From: Rhizobium sp. 32-5/1 | GTDB lineage: Bacteria; Pseudomonadota; Alphaproteobacteria; Rhizobiales; Rhizobiaceae | Assembly (NCBI RefSeq): GCF_029537235.1 | Contig: NZ_CP120638.1 | Coordinates: 620,001 to 684,000, forward strand | Length of the DNA stretch: 64,000 nucleotides | Reading direction: 5' to 3' | In this document: positions 18,225-29,283 of the stretch, one piece after another | Numbering within the stretch: position 1 is the stretch's first letter | Layout of the letters: each line of letters opens with the position of its first letter | Position numbers and translations under genes: made by a program | Notes under the pieces: model-generated | Told to the model about the DNA's origin: nothing | The model's input: the letters and a program-made list of their open reading frames with translations, nothing else | Database searches by the model: none

Positions 18225-19382
18225 ATGACGGACCCCCGCCCGTTGCGCATCATTCATTGTTTTCGATCTCCGGTAGGCGGAATTTTTCGCCATGTCCGGG
18301 ATCTGGTCGTGGCGCATGCCAGGGCCGGACATGAGGTCGGCATTCTCTGCGACAGCACAACGGGTGGAAATTTCGAGGACGCTCTGTTCGACGAGATAAG
18401 GCCGTATCTGTCGCTCGGGTTGATGCGTCTGCCCATACAACGTTCGGTCGGACCGGGCGATCTGGCTGCTCTCTGGCGCAGTTTCAAGGAGATAAGAAGT
18501 TTGCGGCCGGACATCCTGCACGGACACGGCGCCAAGGGCGGCGGCGTTGCGCGGATTATCGGCTCAGCCTTGCGGGTAAACAGGTATTGCGTCGCCCGCA
18601 TCTATTCGCCGCATGGCGGCAGTCTGCATTATGACGGGTCACGGATCACCGGCAAAATGGTTTTCCTGGCCGAACGTCTGCAGGAGTTTCTCACAGACGC
18701 GATGGTCTTCGTCTGCGACTTCGAGCGCGACACCTATAACGCCAAAGTCGGCCGCCCGCGCGTACGTAGCGAACGCATCTATAATGGCATCGACGAGCGG
18801 GATTTCGAGACTGTCTATGCCCGCCCAGATGCGGTGGACTTCCTCTATATCGGGATGTTACGTGATCTGAAGGGGCCAGACCTCTTCATCGACGCTTTTG
18901 CTCGCACCGAGCGTCTGATTGGCAGGCCGCTTTCGGCCATGATGGTGGGCGACGGACCGCAAAAAGACGACTATGAAAAGATGATGCTGGAGCGCGGTCT
19001 CGGCCGCCGCATCGAAATGCTGCCAGCGATGAAGGCGCGTGACGCATTTGTCTTTGCCCGCAACGTCGTCGTGCCCTCGCGCGCCGAGTCCATGCCCTAC
19101 ATCGTTCTCGAGGCACTTGCCGCACGCAAACCTGTCATCGCCGCCCGAGTCGGCGGCATACCTGAAGTGCTGGGCACTGAAAACGCGGCGCTTGCAACGC
19201 CAGATGATGCTGTGTCGCTGGCAGAGATCATGGCTGCCGCGATAAACGATCCGGGCTGGGCACAGCGTGTCATGCCGGAAGCGCATAGCTTCAAGGAGCG
19301 CTTCTCGACATCCACGATGGCCGCCACAATGCTGCAATTGTACCGTCAGCTTGTGCCGGAATCGGCCGCCGGAAAAACTTGA
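18225..19382 (+). CDS. Glycosyltransferase family 4
   Basis: A 385-residue GT-B enzyme. The N-terminal acceptor domain starts RIIHCFRSPVGGIFRHVRD with the glycine loop, followed by RPDILHGHGAKGG. The nucleotide-sugar domain has YIGMLRDLKGPDLFIDAF and the GT4 EX7E motif in ESMPYIVLEALA. It adds a sugar to the lipid-linked repeat unit on the cytoplasmic face. It begins five bases after the export gene, and the genes that follow lie on the same strand with short gaps, so the locus probably forms one operon. Confidence 0.92.
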   Translation: MTDPRPLRIIHCFRSPVGGIFRHVRDLVVAHARAGHEVGILCDSTTGGNFEDALFDEIRPYLSLGLMRLPIQRSVGPGDLAALWRSFKEIRSLRPDILHGHGAKGGGVARIIGSALRVNRYCVARIYSPHGGSLHYDGSRITGKMVFLAERLQEFLTDAMVFVCDFERDTYNAKVGRPRVRSERIYNGIDERDFETVYARPDAVDFLYIGMLRDLKGPDLFIDAFARTERLIGRPLSAMMVGDGPQKDDYEKMMLERGLGRRIEMLPAMKARDAFVFARNVVVPSRAESMPYIVLEALAARKPVIAARVGGIPEVLGTENAALATPDDAVSLAEIMAAAINDPGWAQRVMPEAHSFKERFSTSTMAATMLQLYRQLVPESAAGKT

Positions 19383-19439
19383 TCCCGCCGCGCACGTAAG
19401 CGTTTTTTAGGGGCTTTCTGCTATCTCCGATCAAGGGCA

Positions 19440-21016
19440 ATGGCGGAAAGCATCATGAACAAGATCGACAGACCGGAAACCTTTGATACGGAAGCGCTTC
19501 GCAAGAAGATTTCCGAGATCCGTACAATCGGTGCCGATGAAACTGTTGAGGAGCCCAAAACCAAGGAACTCAACCCGCTGGCCAGGCGCATCGCGCAGCA
19601 GTTTAGGGCGGACACCTATTCCCCGACGATGATCATCGGCCTGCTGCGGCTGCTTGAATTCAGCGGGCTCTTCGCCATCGGTTATGCCATCCTGATGCTT
19701 TACGTGGCGCCCGGTTTGAATGACTGGTTCGTTTATCTCGGTATCCTGCTCGGCGGGTCAGCGCTGATGGTTGGTTTTCTACAGCTTGCCGATGCCTATC
19801 AGGTGATCTGGCTACGATCTGCAATCCGCTGCCTGCCGCGCCTCATCAGCGCCTGGATGCTTTCTTTCGCGGCGCTTGCTCTCGTCCTGTTCCTGACCAA
19901 GGTCGGCGGCCCCTACTCCCGTGTGTTTTTCGGCTCCTGGTTTTTGTCAGGCGCAACTTTTCTGTTTCTTGAGCGCGCTTTCGTGTCCTATTCGATCCGC
20001 CACTGGGTCCGCAATGGTATCATGGAGCGCCGCGCCGTCATTGTTGGCGGCGGTCAGGCGGCAAAGGATCTCATTCGATCGCTCGAAAGCCAACCAGACA
20101 ACGACATCCGCATCTGCGGAATCTTCGATGATCGCGACGATCGCCGCTCGCCCAGCGTGATTGCAGGCTATCCGAAGCTTGGTACCGTTACCGAACTCGT
20201 CGATTTCGCTCGATTGACCCGCATCGACATGCTGATCATCTCTCTTCCGCTTTCGGCCGAGGCTCGCATCCTGCAACTGCTACGCAAGCTCTGGATCCTG
20301 CCTGTGGATATTCGTCTGGCTGCCCATGCGAACAATCTGCGCTTCCGCCCCCGCAGCTATTCGCATGTCGGCAATGTGCCGATGCTCGATATTTTCGACA
20401 AGCCTATCACAGACTGGGATTCGGTCGCCAAGCGCATCTTCGACATCTTCTTCAGCCTCGTCGCGCTTGCCCTGCTGTGGCCCGTCTTCATAGGGGCCGC
20501 GATCGCGGTCAAGGTCAATTCACCAGGTCCGATCATCTTCAAGCAAAAGCGCCACGGCTTCAACAACGAGATGATCGAAGTTTATAAGTTCCGGTCGATG
20601 TATACCAACATGAGCGACCCGACAGCCCGCAATGCCGTCACCAAGGAGACCCGCGCGTCACCTCCGTCGGGCGCTTCCTGCGCAAATCGTCCATCGACGA
20701 ACTGCCGCAAATCTTCAATGTCCTCAAGGGACAACTTTCACTGGTCGGCCCGCGGCCGCATGCCGTGCTTGCCCAGACGCAGAACCGCAACTATTCCGAT
20801 GTCGTCGAAGGTTATTTCGCCCGTCATCGCGTCAAGCCGGGCGTTACCGGCTGGGCGCAGATTAATGGCTGGCGCGGCGAAATCGATCATGATGACAAGA
20901 TCAAATTCCGCACCGCTTTCGATCTCTATTACATCGAGAACTGGTCACTGTTGTTCGACCTCAAAATCCTGTTCCTGACGCCGTTCCGGCTGCTCAACAC
21001 CGAAAACGCTTATTGA
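19440..21016 (+). CDS. Undecaprenyl-phosphate sugar phosphotransferase (WcaJ/ExoY/UppE-like initiating enzyme), frameshifted
   Basis: A polyprenyl-phosphate hexose-1-phosphate transferase of about 525 residues, which loads the first sugar on undecaprenyl phosphate. Several N-terminal helices and a CoA-binding-like domain ([19 protein letters not shown]) precede the catalytic domain: [44 protein letters not shown], then in the other frame [28 protein letters not shown] and [16 protein letters not shown]. The break lies at 20645-20646, where one more G restores [15 protein letters not shown]. The start is ATG 19440 or 19455. The stop overlaps the next start as TGATG. Confidence 0.92.
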
Positions 21017-22281
21017 TGGCAATCGGCGTCACGCAGCCCCCTGCCTTTCGGCCGCAGCTTGCCGCCGTTTCGATCCTCGGATCGGCGATGGTGACGTTCG
21101 GCGTCTTTCTGTCGGGGTTTGTGATCGCGGAGCCGGCACCGTACGAAGTCTTCATGGCCGGTCTTATCGGGCTGTGGGCGCTGTGCGGCCTGAAGATCTC
21201 TCGCTACACGGCGCCGCTGCTCGCCTTGTTGATCCTCTTCAACACCGGCGGCATCCTGTCGCTGACCGTGATGAAGGATCTCGGAACGGGGCCGATGTAC
21301 ATCGCCGTTTCGGCCTTCCTGGCCCTGTCATCCGTCTTTTACGCAGCCATCATCGAAGCCCGCCAGGAGCGGCTGAAGCTTATCTTCGACGCCTGGGTGG
21401 CAGCCGGCGTCATCACGTCCCTGCTCGGCATTCTCGGTTATTTCGGCGCTATTCCCGGCGGGGAGCAGTTCACGCTCTATGACCGCGCCAAGGGCGCGTT
21501 TCAGGATCCCAACGTCTTCGGGCCCTTTCTCGTGGCCCCGTCCCTCTTCCTGATGCACGGCCTACTCACCGACCGGCTGTCGCGCGCTCCGGTGCGGGTC
21601 ATCTGCCTGCTGATTATGGCGCTCGGCCTGTTTCTGTCGTTTTCGCGCGCGGCATGGGGGCTCTATCTGTTCTGCGCCTGTGCGCTCGTCTTCGTCATGC
21701 TGATGAAAGAGAGAACCGGCGCTTTTCGCCTGAAAATCCTGGTGCTGGCGCTCAGTGGTGCAATCCTGATGATCTCAGCGCTTGTCGTCGCCCTGCAATT
21801 CGAGCAGGTGTCCAGCCTGTTTTCAAGCCGCACCCAGCTCGTCCAGGACTATGATGGCGGTCATCTCGGTCGGTTCGAGCGCCATCGGATCGGCTTCCTG
21901 ATGGCAATGGAACAGCCGCTCGGTATAGGACCGATGGTTTTTAGTGCCATCTTTCCGGAGGACGAACACAATATCTGGCTGAAATCGCTTACGTCCTACG
22001 GATGGCTCGGCTTCCTCTGCTATGTCACGCTGATCATCTGGACCTTCGCCATAGGCTTTCGCTTCCTCCTGCTCGACAGACCCTGGCAGCCCTATCTGAT
22101 GATCGCCTGGATCGTCCTGATCGGCCATACCGCCATCGGGACAGTCATTGACACCGACCATTGGCGGCATTTCTATCTGCTGCTCGGCATTGTCTGGGGC
22201 TGCGGCGCACTGGAATACCGGTATCGCCAGAAAGCACGGACCGGCACGAGGCGTCACGGCGGCGTGCAGAGGTTCCCTTAA
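21016..22281 (+). CDS. O-antigen ligase/Wzy-like polymerase
   Basis: A 421-residue protein with ten or more membrane helices. The large periplasmic loop with conserved aromatic and acidic residues (FQDPNVFGPFLVAPSLFLMH, SFSRAAWGLY, PEDEHNIWLKSLTSYGWLG) is typical of the Wzy_C/O-antigen ligase family. In a locus with Wza and Wzc-like proteins it is most likely the polymerase that joins lipid-linked repeat units in the periplasm. ATG 21016 overlaps the stop of the preceding gene (TGATG), so the two are probably translationally coupled. Confidence 0.88.
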   Translation: MAIGVTQPPAFRPQLAAVSILGSAMVTFGVFLSGFVIAEPAPYEVFMAGLIGLWALCGLKISRYTAPLLALLILFNTGGILSLTVMKDLGTGPMYIAVSAFLALSSVFYAAIIEARQERLKLIFDAWVAAGVITSLLGILGYFGAIPGGEQFTLYDRAKGAFQDPNVFGPFLVAPSLFLMHGLLTDRLSRAPVRVICLLIMALGLFLSFSRAAWGLYLFCACALVFVMLMKERTGAFRLKILVLALSGAILMISALVVALQFEQVSSLFSSRTQLVQDYDGGHLGRFERHRIGFLMAMEQPLGIGPMVFSAIFPEDEHNIWLKSLTSYGWLGFLCYVTLIIWTFAIGFRFLLLDRPWQPYLMIAWIVLIGHTAIGTVIDTDHWRHFYLLLGIVWGCGALEYRYRQKARTGTRRHGGVQRFP

Positions 22282-22350
22282 GGCTTTGATTCACCCTTTT
22301 CAGGCGACGGTACGGCCGCTTTACAAAGCCGGACGCAGCGGACCAAGACC

Positions 22351-23507
22351 ATGACCAGCGATGCAAACTCGACTTCACGACCCTTGCGAATTCTTCAGGT
22401 TCTGGAACCCAGCGGCGGCGGATCGGGGCGGCATTTCCTGGATCTCTGCCATAGCCTTGCCGCGCGCGGCCATCACGTCGAGGCGGTCTATTCACCGCTG
22501 CGGGCGGAGGAGACTTTCCTGCGTGAACTGAGGGCGCTCAACCTGCCGGCCGTCCACGCTGTCTCAATGAAGCGCGCACCCGGGCGCACCGACATCGCCG
22601 CGCACAAGGCGCTCCGGGCAATCATCAGGGACGGCCGCTTCGATATTGTCCACGGACACAGTTCCAAGGCCGGCGCGCTCACCAGGCTGCGCCTGCCCGG
22701 CCCGCATGTGCCACGCGTCTACACGCCGCATGCTTTCCGCACCATGGACCCGACGCTTGGCCTTGCCGGTCGCCTGATCTATGGCTCGATCGAACTTCTG
22801 CTGGCTCGCCTTTTCACCGATCACCTGATCTGCGTTTCCGATGACGAGTATCGCCACGCCCGTCGGCTCGGCGTTCCCGCGGAGACGCTATCCGTGATCC
22901 GCAATGGGGTCGACCCGCCACCCACCGGCATGGCACAGACCGTACGCGCCAGCTTCGGCATCGGATCGGATACGCTGGTCTTTGGTTTCATCGGCCGCCT
23001 GTCGCCGCAGAAAGCGCCCGAGCGTCTGCTTCAGGCTTTCGCCCATGCAGCATCGCGGATCGGCGACGCCCATCTGGTGATGGTCGGCGCCGGTGAACTG
23101 GAGGGGAAACAAAAGCAGCGATCAAAGCCAGCGGCCTGCAAAGTCGAATCCACCTGACCAGCGCCTTTTCCGGTCCCCAGGCCGTTGCCTGTTTCGATGT
23201 GCTGGTCATGCCGAGCCGCTACGAGGCGATGTCCTACGTCATGCTGGAGGCAGCCGCCGGCGGCAAACCCATCATTTCCACCGATATCGGCGGCGCCGGA
23301 TCCGTCATCCAGGAGGGAATCAACGGCTTCATCGTTCCCAACAGTGACGACATCGCTGCCCTTTCCGCCGCCATGGTCAAGATTGCGCAACCGGAAACCT
23401 ACACCGCCCTCCACACCGCAGCGATGGCGCGAAAGGACGATTACGCAGTGTCGGGAATGATCGACAAGACAGAGGCCCTCTACCGGAAGCTGGCAGCTCG
23501 GAGATAA
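22351..23507 (+). CDS. Glycosyltransferase family 4, frameshifted
   Basis: A second GT-B enzyme, about 385 residues when repaired. Its N-terminus (RILQVLEPSGGGSGRHFLDL) and FDIVHGHSSKAGALTRLRLP parallel those of the other glycosyltransferase in the locus, so the two may be paralogues. The sugar-binding half has FGFIGRLSPQKAPERLLQAF and, after the break, MPSRYEAMSYVMLEAAAGG with the EX7E motif. The frame breaks at the G-run 23103-23106; a fifth G restores GELEGETKAAIKASG. It is the last gene of the locus, 69 bases after the polymerase gene. Confidence 0.9.
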
Positions 23508-23605
23508 GGCGGGATTTCACAGCCGGCGACACTCTCATTTTGTTTGTGATACCAGCTTTTTCCCCTTGCACGGTGCATTCCGAAACTATAGGTCTTGCGG
23601 CGGCT

Positions 23606-23938
<333 letters not shown>

Positions 23939-24007
23939 GATCAATCTCCTTGTCTTGCAAGGAACAAACGGCAACCTTCCCTTTTGGCCCCACAGGCGAA
24001 CAAGGCG

Positions 24008-24549
24008 TTACCGCACCTGATCGAGAAGACGCTTGCATTCGAGAAGATCGTAGAGAGCTTCCTGCAACAAGGCGCGATCCTCCTTGCCGACCGAGGTTTT
24101 TCCGAGCGAGATTTCCGGCACGTCATCATTACCGACGAAGGAGAAGAAGCGACGGCTGGCTGGCGCCTTGGCGCGGCCAACGATCTGATCATCGTCGGGA
24201 TTTCCGAGCTTGGGTTGCTGCTGCGCGCCCCTGTCTCATCATTATTGGCGGCAGCCAGAGCCTCGACGGTCGCCAGATCGCCACTGGCGATGGCGGCGAC
24301 GAATTTGTTGCCATTGGCCTTCAGGAGCTTCTGTACGCCCTTGATCGTATAACCGTGGTCATAGAGCAGGTGGCGAATGCCCTTCAGCAGATCGACATCG
24401 TCAGGGCGATAATAGCGACGCCCGCCGCCGCGTTTCATCGGCTTGATCTGGAGAAACCGCGTTTCCCAGAAGCGCAGCACGTGCTGCGGCAGATCGAGAT
24501 CGTCGGCCACCTCGCTGATGGTGCGAAACGCATCCGGGCTTTTTTCCAT
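24008..24549 (-). CDS. MerR-family transcriptional regulator, frameshifted
   Basis: A MerR protein of about 180 residues when repaired. The N-terminal winged helix reads [25 protein letters not shown] and [20 protein letters not shown]. The break is at the G-run 24197-24199 (C-run on the coding strand). With one base restored, the C-terminus becomes [20 protein letters not shown] and ends in a helical [20 protein letters not shown] at TAA 24008-24010; unrepaired, the frame runs on as basic low-complexity sequence to 23941. MerR genes directly after ihfA are a fixture of rhizobial genomes. The effector is unknown. The start is ATG 24549. Confidence 0.88.
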
Positions 24550-24734
24550 GTCTTCCCCATTCGAAGGTCGCGGCTGCGTCCTTGTCACCAAGACCAAAAG
24601 ATCAAGGCAACACCACGATTCGATGATTACACGAATCGTGTCTATTTCAACGGCTTATGGATGGGTTTTCAACCATGTTCAGCGGGTTGGACCGAAGATT
24701 CCGTTCGGATGATGCCTGCCAGGCTAAAGGTAGA

Positions 24735-25073
24735 TCAGGAAGCCGAAGCGGCCGGCTTCTGCTTTGCCTTGCGCGCAATATGCGATTTCAGCACGCGCTG
24801 CTTGAGCACATTGGAGGCCTTGAAGGTCATGACCCGGCGTGGCGAGATCGGCACTTCCTCGCCAGTCTTTGGATTGCGGCCGATGCGCTCGTTCTTGTCG
24901 CGCACCTGGAAGGTTGCGAAAGAGGATAGCTTGACGCTTTCGCCCCGCACGATGGCGTTGCAGATTTCATCAATGACGGTTTCGACCAGTTCCGCCGATT
25001 CCGTACGGGAAAGACCGACCTTGCGGAAAACCGATTCAGCCAAGTCCGCCCGTGTTACCGTTTTTCCGCTCAT
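24735..25073 (-). CDS. ihfA: Integration host factor alpha subunit
   Basis: A 112-residue HU/IHF-family DNA-bending protein. The start [40 protein letters not shown] with the beta-arm DNA-binding segment, and [17 protein letters not shown] identify the alpha subunit. A lysine/alanine-rich C-terminal tail follows. It pairs with an IhfB encoded elsewhere and bends DNA in promoters and recombination sites. It lies between fabH and the MerR gene, all on the minus strand. Confidence 0.95.
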   Translation of the reverse strand: MSGKTVTRADLAESVFRKVGLSRTESAELVETVIDEICNAIVRGESVKLSSFATFQVRDKNERIGRNPKTGEEVPISPRRVMTFKASNVLKQRVLKSHIARKAKQKPAASAS

Positions 25074-25168
25074 CTTCCCCCACCGACTTTTCTGCTATAT
25101 CGACTAGCCAGCGAAGACTATTGCCCTTGTCTATTCCGGTCAAGCGCCTGCCTTATATCGGTATTTTT

Positions 25169-26139
25169 TTACCAGCGCAGAAGGACAGAGCCCCAGGTGA
25201 AGCCTCCGCCCATGGCCTCGAGCAGAACGAGGTCGCCCTTCTTGATACGCCCGTCTGAGGCCGCGACATTGAGCGCCAGCGGAATGGAGGCGGCAGATGT
25301 ATTGCCATGCAGGTCAACGGTGACGACCACCTTTTCAAGCGGGATGCCGAGCTTCTTGGCCGAACCGTCGATGATCCGGCGATTGGCCTGGTGCGGCACC
25401 AGCCAGTCGAGATCGTCCGCCGTGGTGCCGGTGGCGGCAAAGGCGGCTTCGATGACATCGGTGATCATGCCGACGGCATGCTTGAAGACCTCGCGGCCTT
25501 CCATGCGCAGATGGCCGACCGTACCCGTCGTCGAGGGGCCGCCATCGACATAGAGCTTTTCCCTGTGGGCGCCGTCGGAGCGCAGTTGCGTGGTCAGGAC
25601 GCCGCGGTCGCTATTGCTGCCGGTTCCCTGCTGCGCTTCGAGGATGATCGCGCCTGCGCCGTCGCCGAAGAGCACGCAGGTCGTCCGGTCGGTCCAGTCG
25701 AGGATCCGCGAAAACGTCTCGGCACCGATGACCAGCACCCGCTTGGCAAGCCCCCGCGGATATAGGCATCCGCAGTCGTTACGCCGAAGATGAAGCCCGA
25801 ACAGACGGCCTGGACGTCGAAGGCGGCACCATGGTGCATTCCGAGCCGGTCCTGGATGTTGACGGCCGTGGCGGGAAAGGTGTTGTCCGGCGTCGAGGTC
25901 GCGAGAATGATCAGGTCGAGATCGGCCGGTGTCAGGCCGGCATTGTCGAGGGCGGCGCGGGCCGCGGCCTCTCCAAGCGATGCCGTCGTTTCGCCCTCGC
26001 CTGCAATATAGCGCTGGCGGATACCGGTCCGCTGCACGATCCACTCGTCGGACGTGTCAACCTTGTTTTCCAGATCGAGATTGGTCACCACCTGCTTGGG
26101 GAGTGCTGCCCCGAAGCCGCGAACCACAGAACGGATCAT
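25169..26139 (-). CDS. fabH: 3-oxoacyl-ACP synthase III (beta-ketoacyl-ACP synthase), frameshifted
   Basis: This enzyme starts fatty acid synthesis by condensing acetyl-CoA with malonyl-ACP. The catalytic triad residues are visible: Cys113 in [11 protein letters not shown], His in [11 protein letters not shown] and Asn in [13 protein letters not shown]. The frame breaks at the C-run 25751-25755 (G-run on the coding strand); a sixth G restores [19 protein letters not shown] and gives 323 residues, exactly the family length. ATG 26139 lies two bases after the restored plsX stop (TGAAAATG). As the gene is normally essential, the break is almost surely a sequencing error. Confidence 0.96.
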
Positions 26140-26141
26140 TT

Positions 26142-27199
26142 TCAAACCTCATCGCTCGTGCTCGCGGCAGCGCACCGAAAGCGGCCACAGCACGATATTT
26201 CTGCAAATCATTGGCGATCTTCGCCTTCAGGCCATTTCGGACCATATCATAACCGACGTCGATCGCGGCCGCGAAACCTTCCGCATCCGTACCGCCATGG
26301 CTTTTGATCACCACACCGTTCAAGCCCAGAAAGACGCCACCATTGACCTTGCGCGGGTCCATCTTCTCCCGCAGTCGATCAAAGGCGCCTTTTGCCAGGA
26401 TGTAGCCTATCTTGGCAAGCAATGTGCGCGACATTGCGGCACGCAGGTATTCGGCGATCTGCCGCGCCGTGCCTTCTGCCGCCTTCAGCGCGATATTGCC
26501 GGAAAAACCTTCCGTGACCACGACATCGACGGTTCCCTTGCCGATATCGTCGCCCTCGACAAAGCCGAAATAATCGATGCTGTCGAGGCCGGCTTCGCGC
26601 AGCAGGCGCCCGGCTTCTTTGACCTCTTCCTGGCCCTTGATCTCCTCGACGCCGACATTCAAGAGGCCAAGCGTCGGTCGCTCCACCTCGAACAGGGCGC
26701 GGGCCATGGCGCCGCCCATGAGCGCGAAATCCATGAGTTGCTGTGCATTGGCACCAATCGTCGCACCGACATCGAGCACGATGCTTTCGCCCTTCAACGT
26801 CGGCCAGATCGCAGCGATCGCAGGCCGCTGGATGCCCGACATCGTCCGCAGGCAGAAGACCGACATCGCCATCAGCGCACCGGTGTTACCGGCCGAGACG
26901 ACGACATCCGCCTCGTCTTTTCCGACCGCATCGATCGCGTTCCACATGCTCGACTTGCCACGGCCGCGGCGCAGGGCCTGGCTTGGCTTCTCGTCCATGG
27001 CAATGGCGATTTCACTGTGATGGAAGACGCTGGCAGCCTTCAGCTTCGGATGTTTGTCGAGAAGCGGAAGACATTCCGACTCAACACCGAAAAGCACGAA
27101 ACGGATGTCGGGATGACGCTCGAGCGCCCTTGCGGCACCCGGAATGACGACCTGCGCACCGAAGTCGCCGCCCATAACATCAAGAGAAATTCTGACCAC
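26142..27199 (-). CDS. plsX: Phosphate acyltransferase PlsX, probable frameshift near the 3' end
   Basis: PlsX makes acyl-phosphate from acyl-ACP for phospholipid synthesis. The N-terminus [20 protein letters not shown] and segments [24 protein letters not shown] and [17 protein letters not shown] are diagnostic. The start is GTG 27199, with AGGA upstream. As given, the frame runs on to 26057 and overlaps fabH by 80 bases with an unlikely basic tail. One missing base near 26155-26190 would instead give an ending AAASTSDEV and a stop (26142-26144) two bases before fabH, and 352 residues in all. Both ends are therefore given; I prefer 26142. Confidence 0.93.
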
Positions 27200-27398
27200 G
27201 CGTGTCTTATCCTTTTTCCTGCCACACCGCATGTTTCGTCTCAGCGCAACCATTTGAGCGATGGAGACACACGTGTTTTCATGACGTTTGGACCACCGAT
27301 GCCCGTCTTCCGGAACAGTTGGCCCAACGGGGCTGGATTGCGGCCAAAATACCTTTTTTCGGTTCTGTGACAACCGATTTGTGCCGCGTACACGAGTG

Positions 27399-27950
27399 TC
27401 AGTCCTTTTTCCAGTCCTTCAGCGCAGCAAACGGATTGGGACGGACATCATCGTCCTTGGTGCTCTCGATCCGTTCCCCGAAAGCGGCGCCGTCCTTGCG
27501 CGGATAGGGGTCTATGGCAAGCGCTGCATGTTCGGCGACCACGATCCCGGCGTCGATCGTATCGCCTGTAAACACCTCGGGCACATCCGGCCCCTCCGGA
27601 TCGACGAACATTTCACCCGTGTCGTTTGCAGCGATGCGGGCAAGCCGCGACCCTTCCGGAACTAAGATCACGTCGATGGCTTCATCGATCTCCGATTCCA
27701 CGGGTTCGAGCGTCACGACGCAGGCCTGAACGATATTTGCCGCGACGCGCCCGCGAATCCTTACGCCGTCCTTTTTCCAGCGATTGATCTGCAGTTCGGC
27801 AGACAGGGACTGCACCTCAACGACATCCCAAAGTGCTGCAAGATCCAGGCGCTCCCTGTCATCGGCGGAAAGACGCACCGTCACCGCATTGGCGGAGATG
27901 TTGCCAACCTTCACCGGATAGGAAAATGCCGGTTTTTCGTCATGTGTCAT
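27399..27950 (-). CDS. DUF177 family protein (YceD-like)
   Basis: A 183-residue protein of the DUF177/YceD family. Recognisable parts are [40 protein letters not shown] and [17 protein letters not shown], where bacterial members carry cysteines and acidic residues. Family members are often encoded upstream of rpmF-plsX and are linked to ribosomal RNA maturation in other bacteria; the role here is an inference. Start ATG 27950 has AAGGA upstream. It lies about 200 bases from plsX and after the cytochrome-bc1 chaperone gene. Confidence 0.88.
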   Translation of the reverse strand: MTHDEKPAFSYPVKVGNISANAVTVRLSADDRERLDLAALWDVVEVQSLSAELQINRWKKDGVRIRGRVAANIVQACVVTLEPVESEIDEAIDVILVPEGSRLARIAANDTGEMFVDPEGPDVPEVFTGDTIDAGIVVAEHAALAIDPYPRKDGAAFGERIESTKDDDVRPNPFAALKDWKKD

Positions 27951-28000
27951 TGTAGAATCCTTAAGGATGGCAATGGTGAGCCGCTCCGCGACCGTGCTTG

Positions 28001-28539
28001 TTAGGCGCGCGGCTCCGGCACGTCCAGCATGCCGCTTTCCACCAGCTCCTCGCCAAGGCCGGCGAGTGCGGCTTCCGCCTCGAACAGATAGGCGGCCAGT
28101 CCCTGCATCGACACCTCGGCGGGTGAGGCCTCCGGATGGAAGTTGCGCTTCAGCGCCTCCGTCAGCGCCGCGGCATCCTTGCTTTCAAGTGCTGCGGAAT
28201 AAGTTTCGAGGCGGCCGTAGAACATGCCGGCCAGCTTTTTCATGCGCTTGGGAACGGCGACATCACCCACGCCGAGTTCCCGGATCGAGTGATCCACGTC
28301 CTCGAAGAACGCATCGACAATTTCCTGGGCGATCTCCTGGCCGGTTCGCGCGGAGGTCCGAGTGCGGCGGAAATACAGGATGAGAACGGCCGACAGCATC
28401 TCGAACCGGCCCATCACCGTATCGGGAACACCCAGATCCTCGTAGAGCACCGGACGACGCGCCGCTGCGGTCAAAAAGCCGTATTGGCGCTCGACGATGG
28501 CGACATTGTTATTTTTTTGCCGAACAGTCCGAAAATCAT
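28001..28539 (-). CDS. Ubiquinol-cytochrome c chaperone (CBP3 family), frameshifted at its N-terminus
   Basis: A CBP3-domain protein that helps assemble the cytochrome bc1 complex in mitochondria and, by homology, alphaproteobacteria. Family segments are VMGRFEMLSAVLILYFRRTR, EIVDAFFEDVDHSIRELGVG and AVPKRMKKLAGMFYGRL. The correct N-terminus MIFGLFGKKNNNVAIVERQ appears only if one A is restored in the seven-A run (T-run 28512-28518 as given); the unrepaired frame opens far upstream with non-family sequence. The restored length is 179 residues. It is divergent from bamE, a conserved rhizobial arrangement. Confidence 0.88.
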
Positions 28540-28676
28540 CATAAAGCCCAAGTTTGGCTGCTTCAAAGTGCCTGCACCCACGCATCCTGTTGTTGCATGA
28601 TTGCTGAAGCTGGTTTACCGAAGCAGGCACGAATTGCAATGGCGCATCTGCCATCTTTACCCCAAGGGAGATGTCG

Positions 28677-29213
28677 TTGACGAAACGGTATTTCAAGTCT
28701 GACATGAAACTGCGTAGCGTTGTTCTAACATTGGCAATCTGTGGCACTGCGCTGACGGGGTGCAAGACAACAGATATGATGGGTGCTGGTGCTGGTGAAG
28801 TCCTCAACCAGGGCTATGTCGTCGATCAGGAAACGCTGGCGCTGGCGCCGGTTGGATCGAGCCGCGAGCAGGTTCTCCTGTCGCTCGGAACGCCATCGAC
28901 CACAGCGACCTTCGACAACGAGGTGTTCTACTACATCTCCCAGAAGCGGACGCGGGCCGTGGCTTTCATGAAGCCCAAGCTTGTCGACCAGAGCATCCTG
29001 ACGGTCTATTTCGACCAGGAAGGCGTCGTCGAGAAGCTGGCGCACTACACGCTGCAAGATGGCAAGGTCTTCGACATGATCTCGCGCACGACGCCGACCG
29101 GCGGCCGCGAAATGACCTTCCTCAGCCAGCTGCTTTCGGGCAACGGCATCGGCAAGAGCATGGCAAGATCAATCTTCGCCGACGGAAGCGATGGCGGCAG
29201 CAGGGGCCGTTGA
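28677..29213 (+). CDS. bamE: Outer-membrane assembly lipoprotein BamE (OmlA/SmpA)
   Basis: A lipoprotein of the BAM complex that inserts outer-membrane beta-barrels. The signal peptide ends with lipobox LTGC (TLAICGTALTGC), then the SmpA/OmlA domain: VVDQETLALAPVGSSREQVL, LGTPSTTATFDNEVFYYISQ, VYFDQEGVVEKLAHYTLQDG. TTG 28677 is preferred as start because AGGGAG precedes it by six bases; ATG 28704 would give a more standard signal peptide but lacks a ribosome-binding site. A perfect terminator follows. Confidence 0.92.
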   Translation: MTKRYFKSDMKLRSVVLTLAICGTALTGCKTTDMMGAGAGEVLNQGYVVDQETLALAPVGSSREQVLLSLGTPSTTATFDNEVFYYISQKRTRAVAFMKPKLVDQSILTVYFDQEGVVEKLAHYTLQDGKVFDMISRTTPTGGREMTFLSQLLSGNGIGKSMARSIFADGSDGGSRGR

Positions 29214-29239
29214 CAAGCAGCGTTCCATACCCTCAATGC

Positions 29240-29272
29240 AAAAAACCGCGGAATTAGTTTCCGCGGTTTTTT
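29240..29272 (+). terminator. Bidirectional-looking terminator after bamE
   Basis: AAAAAACCGCGGAA (29240-29253) pairs perfectly with TTCCGCGGTTTTTT (29259-29272) around a five-base loop. The T-run ends the bamE transcript; the A-run would serve the opposite strand. Confidence 0.93.
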
Positions 29273-29283
29273 CATGCGATCGT

